Assembly (NCBI RefSeq): GCF_029784135.1
Contig: NC_073744.1
Location: 68,121,593 to 68,185,592, forward strand
Origin: Toxorhynchites rutilus septentrionalis
Lineage: Eukaryota > Arthropoda > Insecta > Diptera > Culicidae
DNA length: 64,000 nt
Direction: 5' to 3'
Shown here piece by piece: positions 1 to 10,658 of the stretch (its first letter is position 1; every line of letters starts with the position of its first letter). Below the pieces are notes generated by a model. It worked only from the letters and a program-made list of their open reading frames with translations. It was not told the DNA's origin and searched no databases. A program made the translations under genes and the position numbers.

Positions 1-1149
1 AAAAGCATCCACCCTTTTTTCGGTTGTTGGGGTTCTCCGAATGAAGATGAGGAAGAGAGTAAAAATCTTACCATTGTAGCTCAAGCAGCAATTAATCAAC
101 CGCACTGGAAGTGTTTTCATGTAAACAAAATATCCTCTACCCCAAAACGATGAAAGTGGCGGCAGATTATGTAAATGTATTATTTTCTCCTATTGCGAGC
201 AATAAATCATATTTTCAACCAGCTGCTTTGAATTCTGCTGAACTTCCACTGCTGTCGTTCTTCTATTACGGTAAGCTACAATGAAGAGGCTATCGGAGAT
301 CCTCATTTGCTTGCCCACAGTAATGGGCCGACATCTTCAAATCATTCAATGCATCGCAAAGCATTGTTATGGCTCTTCGGGATGCTAGGGAAACAAAGGT
401 GCTGTTAGTTAGCATGTGTTCTGGCAGGATTTGTTATCACGCACAAATCAGCAAACGAGATTAACGCATTGTGAGAGAACGAGAACTCAAGCCACCGTAA
501 AACTAGTTTCGGTGGTAAGAATTAGTGTTTGTGGTAGTTGCTCGAACTCAAAAATATACAAACTAATTAATTTTAATATGGTACTTGTTCTGCCGCTTTT
601 CATGTTTCTCAGTATACGACAACCCCGGCAATAACATTCCACTTCACGCCCAAGCTGTTGATTTAGCTCCAGGTGATCGAAAATATGGACAAAAAATATA
701 TATATTCAGAACAGTCCCGATCAGCATGATCCTAAAAATTTCGTTCGAACTCGGTGGGATCCCGGGGCGCGCGAACAAAACTGTCGGACTGGTTCCTGGA
801 TGCCAGGTTCCTGGATGCCAGGTTCCTGCGGGCAGAGGCAGGGGCTGCAGAAACCAATGGATAAAAAATGATAATTTTTATTTGTTTGAGCAAAGAACAC
901 CGGCTTTATGGTAGTCTAATTTCGGCGGTTTTATTGAGCCGACAGTGTCGGTGTTCGATGCTCTCGCTCTCTCGGGACTTTCGGGACTGATCGTCGGTAA
1001 TCAACGCCGACTTAATTTGACTCTCCCGCTGCGATCTGTTGCCGCGGGATGGTAATTGATGATCGGATGCGCGGGCCATCTCTCCTTCGGTGTGAGTTAC
1101 CTTTTTGAACGGATGGGTTAAGTATTAGTATTAATAGGAAATATGGGGG
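1..1149. other. Unassigned non-coding stretch
   Basis: I see no gene here. Open frames are short and none matches a family I know. The only structure noted is a short direct repeat: a 15-bp unit beginning GGTTCCTGGATGCC occurs twice and then partially at 791-828. The stretch becomes GC-richer from about 740 onward. Confidence 0.5.
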
Positions 1150-1215
1150 CGATCTGGCATAGCGGTAACGGCCGACCCACCGTCGGAAGCGGCGGGCTAT
1201 CGCAAGCAAATGTTG
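1150..1215 (-). repeat. Fragment of GC-rich dispersed repeat
   Basis: On the minus strand this carries the core GCCGCTTCCGACGG found again at about 2630-2655 and 26550-26575, followed by GGGTCGGC. The plus strand also reads GATCTGGCATAGCGGTAACG, which resembles the A-box head of the second SINE family at 16449. It may therefore be a junction of two repeats. Confidence 0.5.
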
Positions 1216-1623
1216 CATCGATTTTTTTTTTCCAAAATATATATTTTTATTAAGGCTCATATGGCGTCAGCCTAACGGGGCCGGGAGTTCAATATTTCGA
1301 CAATGTTTGCTTACAACTATGTTAGTAATATGTAACCGATTACTCGCGGTTGGCTCGAGGTTAGTATTACAAGTGTTCTCATAATTGGTATGTTGCAGTC
1401 TTCGATGCTCTGTACGTGTGCCCGACACGGGATACTTCCTATTGGGATGCAGCTGACCATTAATCAGCAACGCCCCCCTAGTCTGTACCCCATATCTAGC
1501 GTGGTGCGTCTTTCTCGACTCGAGGAATCCAGGATAGAATGGTCACTAGCCGGCGCAATCATCAGCTCGTGTAGAGTTGTCATGAGCGGTACAACCTTTG
1601 GCTCTTGTTGAATGATCAGTGGA
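1216..1623 (-). mobile_element. 3' untranslated end of a non-LTR retrotransposon, copy A
   Basis: The sequence matches, in reverse orientation, the 3' UTR downstream of the LINE reading frame at 1720-2004 and a third copy at 54999-55492. Read on the minus strand it ends in AATAAAAATATATATTTTGG followed by an A-run (T-run at 1221-1230), which fits a LINE 3' terminus. It is 5' truncated, as LINE insertions usually are. No coding sequence remains in this copy. Confidence 0.7.
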
Positions 1624-1689
1624 CTGCACAACAAATTGTTTCAAATACGCAATTTCGGACCTAACTAAAGGACATCGAAGGTCGTCTCC

Positions 1690-1722
1690 TATGTTTCAAA
1701 CTAACCGGGCAATCGATGCGTG
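1690..1722 (+). repeat. Dispersed repeat fragment, CTCCTATGTTTCAAACTAAC type
   Basis: This short stretch recurs at about 2575-2607 and 26494-26530. It joins directly onto the LINE 3' end that begins near 1720, so it marks a chimeric junction. Confidence 0.6.
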
Positions 1723-2004
1723 ATATCTCGGCTTATGTCCAATCACTACAACCTAAACGCGCATCTCTATCGCATTGGGCTCGCAGCAAACAATCTTTGT
1801 GATTGTGGCGATGGCTACCACGACATCGAGCATGTTGTTTGGTCGTGTATCCGGTTCCATGCTGCTCGCTCTAAGCTCTCTAGAGCACTGAGAGCACAAG
1901 GTAGACAATCGGATATCCCCGTCCGGGATATCTTAGGTAGCCGTGATCCTGATCTTCTGCTTCATCTATACCTGTTCCTCAGAAACGCCGATGTCAACGT
2001 TTGA
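1720..2004 (+). pseudogene. C-terminal tail of LINE reverse-transcriptase polyprotein (I/LOA/R1-like), 5' truncated
   Basis: The open frame of about 94 codons reads as the extreme C-terminus of a LINE ORF2. It carries a zinc-binding signature C-x1-C-x8-H-x4-C (CDCG ... H ... WSC) at residues 28-44, typical of the region after the RT or RNase H domain in I/LOA/R1-type elements. It closes with a stop at 2002-2004, and the shared 3' UTR follows. The endonuclease and RT domains are absent, so it is a dead 5'-truncated insertion. The frame is open from the upstream junction, so no true start codon exists. The exact clade is uncertain. Confidence 0.65.
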
Positions 2005-2495
2005 TGATGTTTCCTCCGTTGTATCCCTGTATCATATCCCTCCTATCCGATCGATAAACTTTTACTTAGTCGCGTCAATATATACACATACTCTTTACAG
2101 ATACACAGGTCGAAGGTTGTGCAGGTCACTGGACATTCAACAAGAGCCAAAGGTTGTACCGCTCATGACAACCCTACACGAGCTGAAGATTGTACCGCCC
2201 AGTGACTATTCTACCCTGGATTCCTTGAGTCAAGAGAGATGCACCAGTACAGACTAGGGGGGCGTTGCTGATTAATGATCAGTTGCACCCCAATAGGAAA
2301 TATCCCGTGTCGGCCACACATACAGAGTACTGGAGACTGCAACATCCCAATTATGAGAACACTTGTAATACTAACCTCGAGCCAACTGCGAGTAATCGGT
2401 TACATATTACTAACATAGTCGTAGGACAAAAATTGTCAAAATATTGAACTCCCGGCCCCGCCAGGCTGCCTTAATAAAATAAATATTTTGGAAAA
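2005..2495 (+). mobile_element. 3' untranslated end of the same LINE, copy B
   Basis: This follows the C-terminal frame and ends in TTAATAAAATAAATATTTTG plus an A-run at about 2492-2500. It is homologous to the minus-strand copies at 1216-1623 and 54999-55492. Copies A and B lie back to back with their 3' tails facing outward. Both contain the same UTR, so this reflects two insertions or an inverted duplication, not 5' inversion of one insertion. Confidence 0.7.
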
Positions 2496-2499
2496 AAAA

Positions 2500-2690
2500 A
2501 ATCAAAACTTAACCGGGCAAACGTATGCCGTTCGACGCTCGGTAACGCTCGGTCGGACCCAACTAAAGGATCGTCTCCTATGTTTCAAACTAACCGGGCA
2601 ATCGATGGAACACAGGTTTGTTTGCGAAAGGCCGCCGCTTCCGACGGCGGGTCGACAGCCGACTCGGATTACGCATTTTCGTAGCACTAA
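2500..2690 (+). repeat. GC-rich dispersed repeat, second copy
   Basis: The segment contains AACCGGGCAAACGTATGCCG, the shared core near 2580, and GCCGCCGCTTCCGACGGCGG. The same order occurs at 26415-26600 inside the foldback element. It lies directly after the A-run of LINE copy B. It may be the 3' part of another retroelement; I do not recognise the family. Confidence 0.55.
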
Positions 2691-3098
2691 AAAATGACAA
2701 AACACTGCATACAACAAAGCAACAACAATAAAAATAATATTTGAATGTCGGTGCGAACAATAAAAATGCTATCTATTGTATTTCGGCTCCGGTGACGCTA
2801 ATACGAAAGTACCAACAAAAATTATAAATGACATTAGACCCAAACCCAAACTAGTGTTTGGCAGAAAAAATACCATTTCCTGTACATGAGAGTCAAATAC
2901 GCAAATAATGAGCTATTTTTAAAGCTTAAAAATGGTTTGTATGTATGCAGACATCCCTTTCTGTTTTCTTTTCTCTTTTCATTTGGGATTATGCAAAAAA
3001 AAGGTCCATATGACGTCAATGGGGATCGAACCAAAGCCGGCTGGAATGCAAAGTTACTTTACACGACCACGCTATCCATATAGCTGCCAGCGCTACTA

Positions 3099-3830
3099 CG
3101 AGGGTCACTATTTATATTTCGGGAATTGGCAACACTGATGTCATGTGAGTCCATCTGACGGTTCCATCGTAAAGTTTGACATTTTTGACGATATACGTAC
3201 TCAGAACATTTTGTCATACGGAAGCTATTTGTTTATTTTATATTTAGTTGAAAGTTTGGTCTCGGCAAAAAAATGGAACTGAATCGTGAACATTTTCGTG
3301 CGATGATTTTTTACGACTTTCGACGTGGCTTATCACAACAAGAGTGCGTCAATCAACTTAATTTGACTTTTGGCGATGAAGCTCCATCAAAAACCACTGT
3401 GTATCGCTGGTGTAGTGAATTCAATCGTGGTCGTAGTTCGCTGTCCGACGAGTTTCGTGAAGGTCGTCCAAAATCGACTTAGTGCCAGAAAACATCGATG
3501 CTGTGCACGAAATGATTAAGCAAGATCGTCATGTAACCTATTGGGAGATTGAGGCATCCCTAAGCATTAGTTCCACCAGCATATATGCGATTTTACATGA
3601 ACACTTAGTTGTGCGAAAATTATGTTCACGTTGGATCCCACATAATTTGACAATCGCTCAAAAAAAAAAGGCTCGTGTCGATTGGAATAAATGCTTTGAA
3701 AATTGGTTTAAGCGCATGCTTAAAAGTGTATCGATCATCGTGGCGAGTACTTTGAAAAACAATAAAAATATATTCGCAGCTAAACTATTTGTTTTTGTTC
3801 CTATTCCCGAAATATAAATAGTGACCCTCG
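3099..3830 (+). mobile_element. Deleted mariner element with intact TIRs
   Basis: The element is 732 bp, flanked by TA at 3097-3098 and 3831-3832. Its terminal inverted repeats begin CGAGGGTCACTATTTATATT and match perfectly over 28 bp. Full-length mariners are about 1.3 kb, and here the centre of the transposase gene is missing. Perfect TIRs with a deleted gene mean it could move only if a transposase were supplied in trans. Confidence 0.9.
3273..3817 (+). pseudogene. Mariner transposase, internally deleted
   Basis: The frame starts at ATG 3273 (MELNREHFRAM) and gives a mariner N-terminal HTH domain, including the TTVYRWCSEF helix and GRSSLSDEFREGRP. At 3480-3484 a one-base loss turns the expected continuation into a stop, and the reading resumes in the next frame at PENIDAVHEMI, through the second HTH (SISSTSIYAILHEHL) to ARVDWNK near 3690. 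It then jumps to the extreme C-terminus (CFENWFKRM). The whole D,D34D catalytic core is gone. The product could not catalyse transposition, but the DNA-binding part is largely readable. Confidence 0.85.
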
Positions 3831-4183
3831 TATAAAGGAGCGTTATAATATTAAACCTCATCATAAAATGAAGTTGGAAGGTGTTTTCTAAGACGATAAA
3901 GAAGAACATGAATGAGAATATATCTTTCTCTGTCTGGGCCGTGTATTTGGCAAACTATACGAAAAGCTTTCTTTCAGCTCATTTAATGTAATAAATTGGG
4001 ATGCCAGAACATGTGCTAAAAATTAACTTTGGGTGTAATATGTGTTCGGTGCTACAGAGTAAGACATTCGCTGCAAGTGGGGAAAAGTCTTGAACAAAAA
4101 TTGTCTTTGATAGTGATTTTATATTATGGATAAAGTTTTGGCGGAAATGCAACGAGATTTATAGAAAGATAGTTACGTTAGGT

Positions 4184-4542
4184 CAGGACTATGTCTTTTA
4201 AGTATTTAAACAACTTCGAGTGATAATTTTCATTCAAATTTTAACATGTTTAAATTGCTTTCGGGTCTGATAATCTGGTAGAGATTATGTTTCCTCAACG
4301 AACATTTCACTTTGTTTATCGAATGACGATGCGCATCGTAAACTTTCGGCAGCAGAAACATCAAACATACTTCCGTTCAACTCGTTTCATTCGTTCTATT
4401 CTATCGGTCACACTCGATCAATTTTATAGATCGTTAAAACATTTAAAAACACTATCAATGTATTGATTATTTTTTATTTAACAAACAACATATCCACTAG
4501 CAATAATTTATATGGCAGTACAACGTTTGCCGGGTCAGCTAG
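4184..4542 (+). mobile_element. Helitron-like short element, 3' terminus at 4542
   Basis: The segment ends in GTTTGCCGGGTCAGCTAG followed by T, matching the Helitron rule of a CTAG end inserted before T. The identical or near-identical terminus occurs at 25542, 33615 and 41388. A motif CAGGACTATGTC at 4184-4195 resembles the palindrome near the start of the short copy at 33508, so the element may span about 360 bp. No Rep/helicase frame is present. The 5' edge is inferred. Confidence 0.55.
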
Positions 4543-4675
4543 TATTTTTTATGTTATGGATGCCTTAAAAAAATATTACTTTTCACTGGGGTCTATACTG
4601 CCGTAATCTCGCGAAGTGACGCAAGCGCCAGAGGGAAGATTTTTCAGTACGGGACTTTTCGCAAAATTACATGTA

Positions 4676-5954
4676 CAGGGTTTTCCATTTCGGGCTTCCG
4701 AAAGTATACAGCCCTGCGCTGACAACCGTTTGACATAGCTGTCAACCAAAGCGTCATATCGTTAGTTGAATGTCTGCCATTTTACAATATGGATCGTTTT
4801 AGCATCGCACAGCGTGTTAATTTTGTTAAATTATACTATAAAAATGATGAAAAACCGGCAAATGTTTTTCGAGCATTACGGACGGATTTTGGTCGTCATG
4901 GACGGCCTACAGAGCACACAATCGCTAATATAGTGCGTAAATTCGAACAAACTGGATCCGTAGCGGATATTGTGAAACCTGTGCATCATCGTTATGTGCG
5001 TTCGGCCGAAAATATTGCTGCTGTTGCTGCCAGTGTGGAGGATGACCCGAATGTTTCGATTCCACGGCGTGCTCAGCAATTGGGCTTGTCAAACACATCA
5101 TTGTGGCGAATTTTGCATTTGGACTTGCACCTAAATCCATATAAAGTCCAACTGGTACAACAATTAGAGCGTAGTGACCATGGAATGCGTCGGGCATACG
5201 TCGATTGGGTGAACGAACAACAGCAGCAAAATGCTGAATTTTCGCATCAAATTTTCTTCAGCGATGAGGCACATTTCGAGCTCGGTGGCTATGTGGTTCA
5301 GAAAATCCACACGTGATTGTTGAGAGGCCATTGCATCCGCCAAAAGTCACTGTTTGGTGCGCATTATAGTCTGGTGGAGTCATCGGGCCGTATTTCTTTT
5401 AAAAAGGGGACGGCGAGACGGTAACTGTGAATGGTGGGCGCTATGGCCGCATGTTAACCGATTTTTTTTTGCCACAAATTGAAGATATGGATACGGATGA
5501 CATGTGGTTTCAGCAGGACGGCGCCACGTGCCACACAACACGACCGAACATGGCCATATTGCGAACGAAATTTGAGGGACGCATAATTTCGCGTTTTGGT
5601 GATGCCAATTGGCCGTCCAAATCATGCGATTTGAACCCGCTAGACTTTTTTTTGTGGGGTTATGCGAAATACCGTGTCTATGCCAACTCTCCGCAAACTC
5701 TTGAACATTTGAAAGACAACATTCGTGAAGTTATGACCGAGATACCGCCCCATATGTGCCGAAAAGTCATCGAAAATTACCTGTTCCGGATCAAGGTGTG
5801 CGAGGAAGCCCTAGGTGGACATTTGAATGATGTTGTATTTCACACATAATGGCATAAACCAAACTTTAATTTGAAATAAAAGTTTCATCGATATTCGAAT
5901 TCTAAGTGTGTTTTATTTCAATTTACTTTCGGAATTTAAAGTTGGAAAACCCTG
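4676..5954 (+). mobile_element. DD41D Tc1/mariner-superfamily transposon, near full length
   Basis: The element is 1279 bp with imperfect TIRs beginning CAGGGTTTTCCA and re-matching at TTCCGAAAGTA about 20 bp in. It is flanked by TA at 4674-4675 and 5955-5956. One long transposase gene fills it. A second, shorter copy lies at 36029-37075. It is nested inside the TACTGCCG element, so it inserted later. Confidence 0.9.
4789..5849 (+). pseudogene. DD41D transposase, frameshifted
   Basis: The gene starts at ATG 4789 (MDRFSIAQRVNF). It has an N-terminal HTH region, the linker KPVHHRYVRSAENIAA and a second HTH (SIPRRAQQLGLSNTSLWRIL). First catalytic Asp is in FFSDEAHFEL (near 5265), second in QQDGATCH (near 5516), third in DLNPLDFFLW (near 5642). 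I count 41 residues between the second and third Asp, the rosa/visitor-type spacing. Lesions: a 25-bp deletion at about 5293 relative to the second copy, TAG for Trp at 5366-5368 and a stop near 5400. All three catalytic Asp codons survive, but the frame is broken. It ends at TAA 5847. Confidence 0.88.
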
Positions 5955-7217
5955 TATAATCAGCATACGCGTACATTAGGAAAATCTGATCTGTACAAAT
6001 TGTGTACAATTGATGGAAAAACATTGCCATCGGCTTGATTTTTGAAAAAATGTAATCTTATTCAAGCTATGTTACCAACGCCAGTTTGTTGTGGAAACAG
6101 CAAATTAAAATCGCTGTTTCCACAACCGATTGGCTTTCATCCATCAATATATGCGAGAATCTGTTTCCAATTATTTTCTACAAAATGCCGCCGTTGAGCG
6201 GAGCATGAGGTAGCATCATGGAGAAAAGTTCTACACATTTTCCAACTTTGTAGCATGCGTCGAGCAGGCTAACGTAGTTGAGAGCCCGATTTTAACAATT
6301 ATGGCCAGCACCGATTTTTCCAATCCAAAATGCAAAACATCCGTGTTGAATATGATAATGCCGTCCGAAATTATCCGATGTAAAGCAAATACAGTTTTCG
6401 CGAGGATGTTTTGAGTTTTGTTATAAGAATGGAGAATTTAGAAGAGTGCAGCTGTTCACCAAATCCAACATTTACCATTCGATCAACACTCAGCTTCAAT
6501 TCATCCGGAAGAGAAATTGAACAGGAGAGGTAAGTGAACATCGTCAATATGCTTTGTCCCTTGATACCTGGAGATAAAAGACACTATTGGGAAATCCTTG
6601 TAGTCAACAATTAAATTGATTAGTTTTAACTATTTAGTCACAATCGTTATGTGCAATATGTGAGAACAGCAATGCACTTCAATCTAGGATATTTTTTTCT
6701 TTAAGGATGAGTTTGATTTCATGAATTTCAATATATGACGAGACTTTTAAACAGAGCTTTAAAGTACATGATTTGTAGTTCTAAAACAAAATCTCTGTTA
6801 TAAATGTAGCACTGCATTAGGATCGACTGTTTTTGATTAAAATATTTGGCATGACGAGTGGTTTTTTACAAGACAGATGGCATGTGACTCTCATTGTGCT
6901 AAACGTCCAGTACGGAAGATGTTGTGAAATTTGCTGTCCCTGCTCTTTAATTCTATTGCCATCAGAACAGATCAAAAATCACATCGCATCACATTCAAAT
7001 TACGGCACATTATAAGGGAAATGGCGCTTGCGCCACATCACAGTGGAAATGGCGCTTACGCCACTCCGTTTTGAAGCTTTTGAAGGGTCATTTTTTCACA
7101 TTTCTGTAAAACTTCGTAGTCATTTGAAAGGATTTGGTATTCTTCATCGATCTATAACATAAAAAGTAAAATGTCAGTTTTGGCGCTTGCGTCACTTTGC
7201 GAGATCACGGCAGTATA

Positions 7218-10200
7218 CATCGTCGTTCTCTATGTTTTTGTCCACTCACCTAGATTGTTAAATTTAAATTGTTTCATAATTAATTAATAATTAATGCCCA
7301 GCTCTTGAATTCTAAAATAGTGGTGTTTCAGGGGTAGGAGTGAGTGGAGGGCATACAAATATGACAAGAAAAATCTTTTTTTTTGTGACACGAAAAAAAT
7401 CTGTATGCATTTTTCCCTATTTTTTAGGAAGTTTTTTCGCACATTTTTTTTAATTTGAGCATCCTCTATCAAGAACGAGCGCACAGTTCGTCTAAATCGT
7501 AGATGGTCGGGTTAGATTTGGAATATTTCCAGATTATACTGTGTAGGAACATTTTAATCATTTTCATTCACCATTCCAAAAATCCTGACGAAGCACAGAA
7601 GGACCTTAACCAAGTATAAACACATCAATCGAGACAAAGAAAACCAGTTTATGTGATAAGTGCGTAATAACGGATCCTCGAGGGAGCAGCAAATTCGCCT
7701 ATCGATTTCCATCAAATCGCAAAACCCATTCCTATCTCCGTTATGGCCCACCGAAATGACCTCTCAACTGTCAAATCTAACACTATCAAGATAGATATCG
7801 CTGATAGTAGGAGCATTCAATCGGACCGATCGCTCTCCCTCGCTTTCGGAGGCCTACCGCCGAATAGCAATCAGCTGCTTCTCGGATACGACCCCTGCCG
7901 CTACCAACAAAATTATAAAGCGACCCGACCCGCACAGATCCCGGTGGAAACCATTCAAGGTTCCGAAGTTCCCGAAGCAGCCGAGATCTCCACACCACAA
8001 ATCAAAGGTACCGCTTGCGCTCTCCCTTGCGCCTAGCACCGTTCCCGAAGCCCCATGCTGTGAAAATTTGTATTTTAAAGTCATCACACCTTTTATTACG
8101 GATGAAATATATGTGTTTTTGACCATTCCACCCCTCATCGCCCCTCCCGTTCGCTCACACTGTTTCTGCTCTTCCAGTGGGCCCAACAGAACGTGGACTG
8201 GTTGGAAGCAGGCTTCATTTACGAAAATCGATTCGGACAGATCGTGCTCTCCGATTTTCAGACTGCCGTCCGAACCGTCATCTCTCGGCGGAGGAATATG
8301 AAACCAGAAAACCAATAATAAAGCGCGGCATTTCGCTTTCGTCTTGCTGCCCAATGTTCGAACTGGACTGGTGAGAGGTGATGGCGGAGGCGCGATGGGA
8401 GTGCTATTGGTGTTAAAGTCAAGGGGTGAGAGGGCGAGATCAAAAACTGTCCCGCGAGTGGCCGTTCGTTAAGTGGAGATGAACTCTTTGGCTCGGAGAT
8501 CCGAAAAACGGAGATCCACAACCAACACAAACACACACATACACAAACACAGGCACGCATTTCAGACCTCCGATTATCGGAACGACCATAAAAGTGTTGT
8601 GGGTTTAACGATTCTCTCGGGGTATTTTTTTCCCATCTTGTCAAGCGGGAAATTTGTAAGCAATTTTTGTATCCCATTTTTTATTTGATTTCAGCTATTG
8701 TTGATGTGATTTTTATGATTATGGCATTTTTTCTTGCTTTCCGGGACTAACACCTCTTGAATCATTCATTGTTTGGTTGTATATCATACTTTTGTGTCAG
8801 TGATTTCTTCATTCTTATTTATGGTCTTTTGCTTCGCCTTCTACGTGCGTTTTTAGACTTTCCGATGCAATTAACAAGTTTTTTATCTCTCATGTTTGCG
8901 TACTATTATTTGAATCTTTGAAAATTTTTGAATTAGTTCTCACATAACCCTCGAGACCAGTATTGAGAAATAATACAACAAAATTCTTTTTCAATGTTAG
9001 AAACGAAAAAAGATAGGGTTTAAATGTCGGGAACCGTAAAAGGTTACAAAAGTACTTGATTGTAATCATTGTCATTCAACTACAACACAATCTCCAGCTG
9101 ATGATTTTTGTAGTTTACTTTTACTATTCCATGACAAAAAAACAAGACATTTTTCCCGCATAATGTTAGCTGAGCTCAACCAAACAATGTAGGCCGATTA
9201 ATAGTTCAAGACAGTAGCGAAACTCACCGCACATGAAATTTAATTCAGACACGGTAAACACGCATCAGTAGTACCCGAGTGTGGCGTAATTACTCCGATA
9301 CTGTATCGGCAAAACAGCAAATAACGGACACGCTATTTGTTTAACGTAAACATATCTTAATTGCAATTATGCAAACAGCGGGAAAATTAAATTTTCATTG
9401 CTTCCAGTGGAACGGTTCTGGATGGAGAATAGTTCTGAACAAAGCAACAAAACAAAAAAGGAAGCAACGGAAGAACAACACCCGTAAATAATCAACCAGA
9501 GGAAAAGCGCAACGAAAGCCATCGTGACATGAATGCAGTCATGTCACACATGCATTATTCATTTCGCTACATACGCTCGTGTGTACGCCAGCATTACCGG
9601 GTTGATCATTTTTCCGTTTTTTTGTGCAGTGCCTGCTCCTCTCTGCCCCCTAACATTTAGTAACCATACGGGATCCATGTGAGGGCCCCAGGTTGGATGA
9701 TTACCGCGCAGCACCGGTTAAACAAACAAGAAATCGACTCCAAACCGTACACGAGTTGGTGTGGTAGCTAACCATTATATTGTTTGTGCAGGGAAGCAGG
9801 GATCATACATGGAAAGCATTTTCCCCCTGTCCGCTGTTCCAGGTTCCAGGAATGGTCATGATATCAGTTTTGAAAGGTGTTCAAAAACGCACTTGTTTCT
9901 ATGAGATCCAACCACAAGTACTTAATGTGTTGTTGAACATGGTTTTGAGTTCGGAGATAAGATTTGGTTTCACAACTTGAGCGATGTAATGGAACTGCTT
10001 CTCGAACTAGGGATTTTTTAAATTTCTGAACATACCAGGACAATTTCATTGGAGTGATTTGGAGTATCTCAAGGTCCCATCATGAGAAAGGCAGCAATTA
10101 TTTACGTAAGAGATCGCTCCTTTGATATCACAACGTGCAATACAAATGCCTCATGTTTTACGCCGAGTCTGTGTGGCGGAAAAAGCTTGTAATTTGCTTG

Positions 10201-10570
10201 ATTAATGGTCACCCTCGGCGTCATTAACCGCTAGTGTGTCGTGACGGAGGAAATAACTCCAAAGTGAATGTTCAATTAAACAGAGAGAACGAGAGGGAGG
10301 GCAGTTTCAAAGCACCTCGGAACATTGGGGTTATGTTCGTTGCGAAGATTACTGCCCTTCGTAGTCGTTCTTTGAAATTTTCGTTGGTTTTTCATGAATG
10401 CAAGTAATGTTCAGGCTCTACCAGGTTCCGAATATGTTGAGCCTCGACACATGCGATAACAGGCAAAGCCTTCTATAGTGACGAATTTCGCCAAACTGAT
10501 TTAGTGGTTCTCATATTTTTGCGATTTTTTTTGGTTTTTGTATTGTTATCGCAAATTATTAGATCTGTTT
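7218..10570. other. Unassigned stretch, partly GC-richer (7.68-8.5 kb)
   Basis: I find no gene I can support. Overlapping open frames on both strands around 7740-8680 have no recognisable domain and are typical of a locally GC-rich, low-stop region. A CA-rich microsatellite sits at 8520-8555. The rest is AT-rich with no repeats shared elsewhere in the window. This could be host intergenic or intronic DNA. Confidence 0.45.
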
Positions 10571-10578
10571 TTTTTTCA

Positions 10579-10627
10579 TTGGGGTAACCATTTCAATTTA
10601 GGGAGGTCCGAAAAATAAACTTTTGCC
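10579..10627 (+). repeat. Fragment of the foldback family seen at 45.4-46.7 kb
   Basis: The words CATTTCAATTTAGGGAGGTC and CGAAAAATAAAC resemble the terminal region CCATTTCCATTTTAGGGTGG at 45489 and its inverted copy near 46620. Only about 50 bp is recognisable. It directly abuts the palindrome-containing repeat at 10629. Confidence 0.45.
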
Positions 10628-10658
10628 TCGTAGGACTACGACTTTGATTTCTATATAC

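Larger units (their letters stand above)
4596..7215. mobile_element. TIR element (TACTGCCG ends), interrupted by a DD41D transposon
   Basis: The ends are inverted copies of TACTGCCGTRATCTCGCRAA continuing through GTGACGCAAGCGCCA, about 37 bp in all, flanked by TA at 4594-4595 and 7216-7217. The 1279-bp DD41D element lies near the left end, leaving about 1.34 kb of host element. Subterminal copies of GGCGCTTGCGCCAC occur near 7025-7065. No transposase frame belonging to it is visible, so it is non-autonomous. A fragment of the same family lies at about 40155-40177. Confidence 0.75.

Noticed and set aside
7743..8036. 97-codon plus-strand frame starting with ATG
   Set aside because: It starts with a real ATG but shows no motif and overlaps a longer antisense frame. 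There is no evidence for a gene.
7854..8354. 166-codon minus-strand open frame
   Set aside because: No recognisable domain, overlapped by open frames on the other strand, locally GC-rich. Its translation contains no motif I can name.
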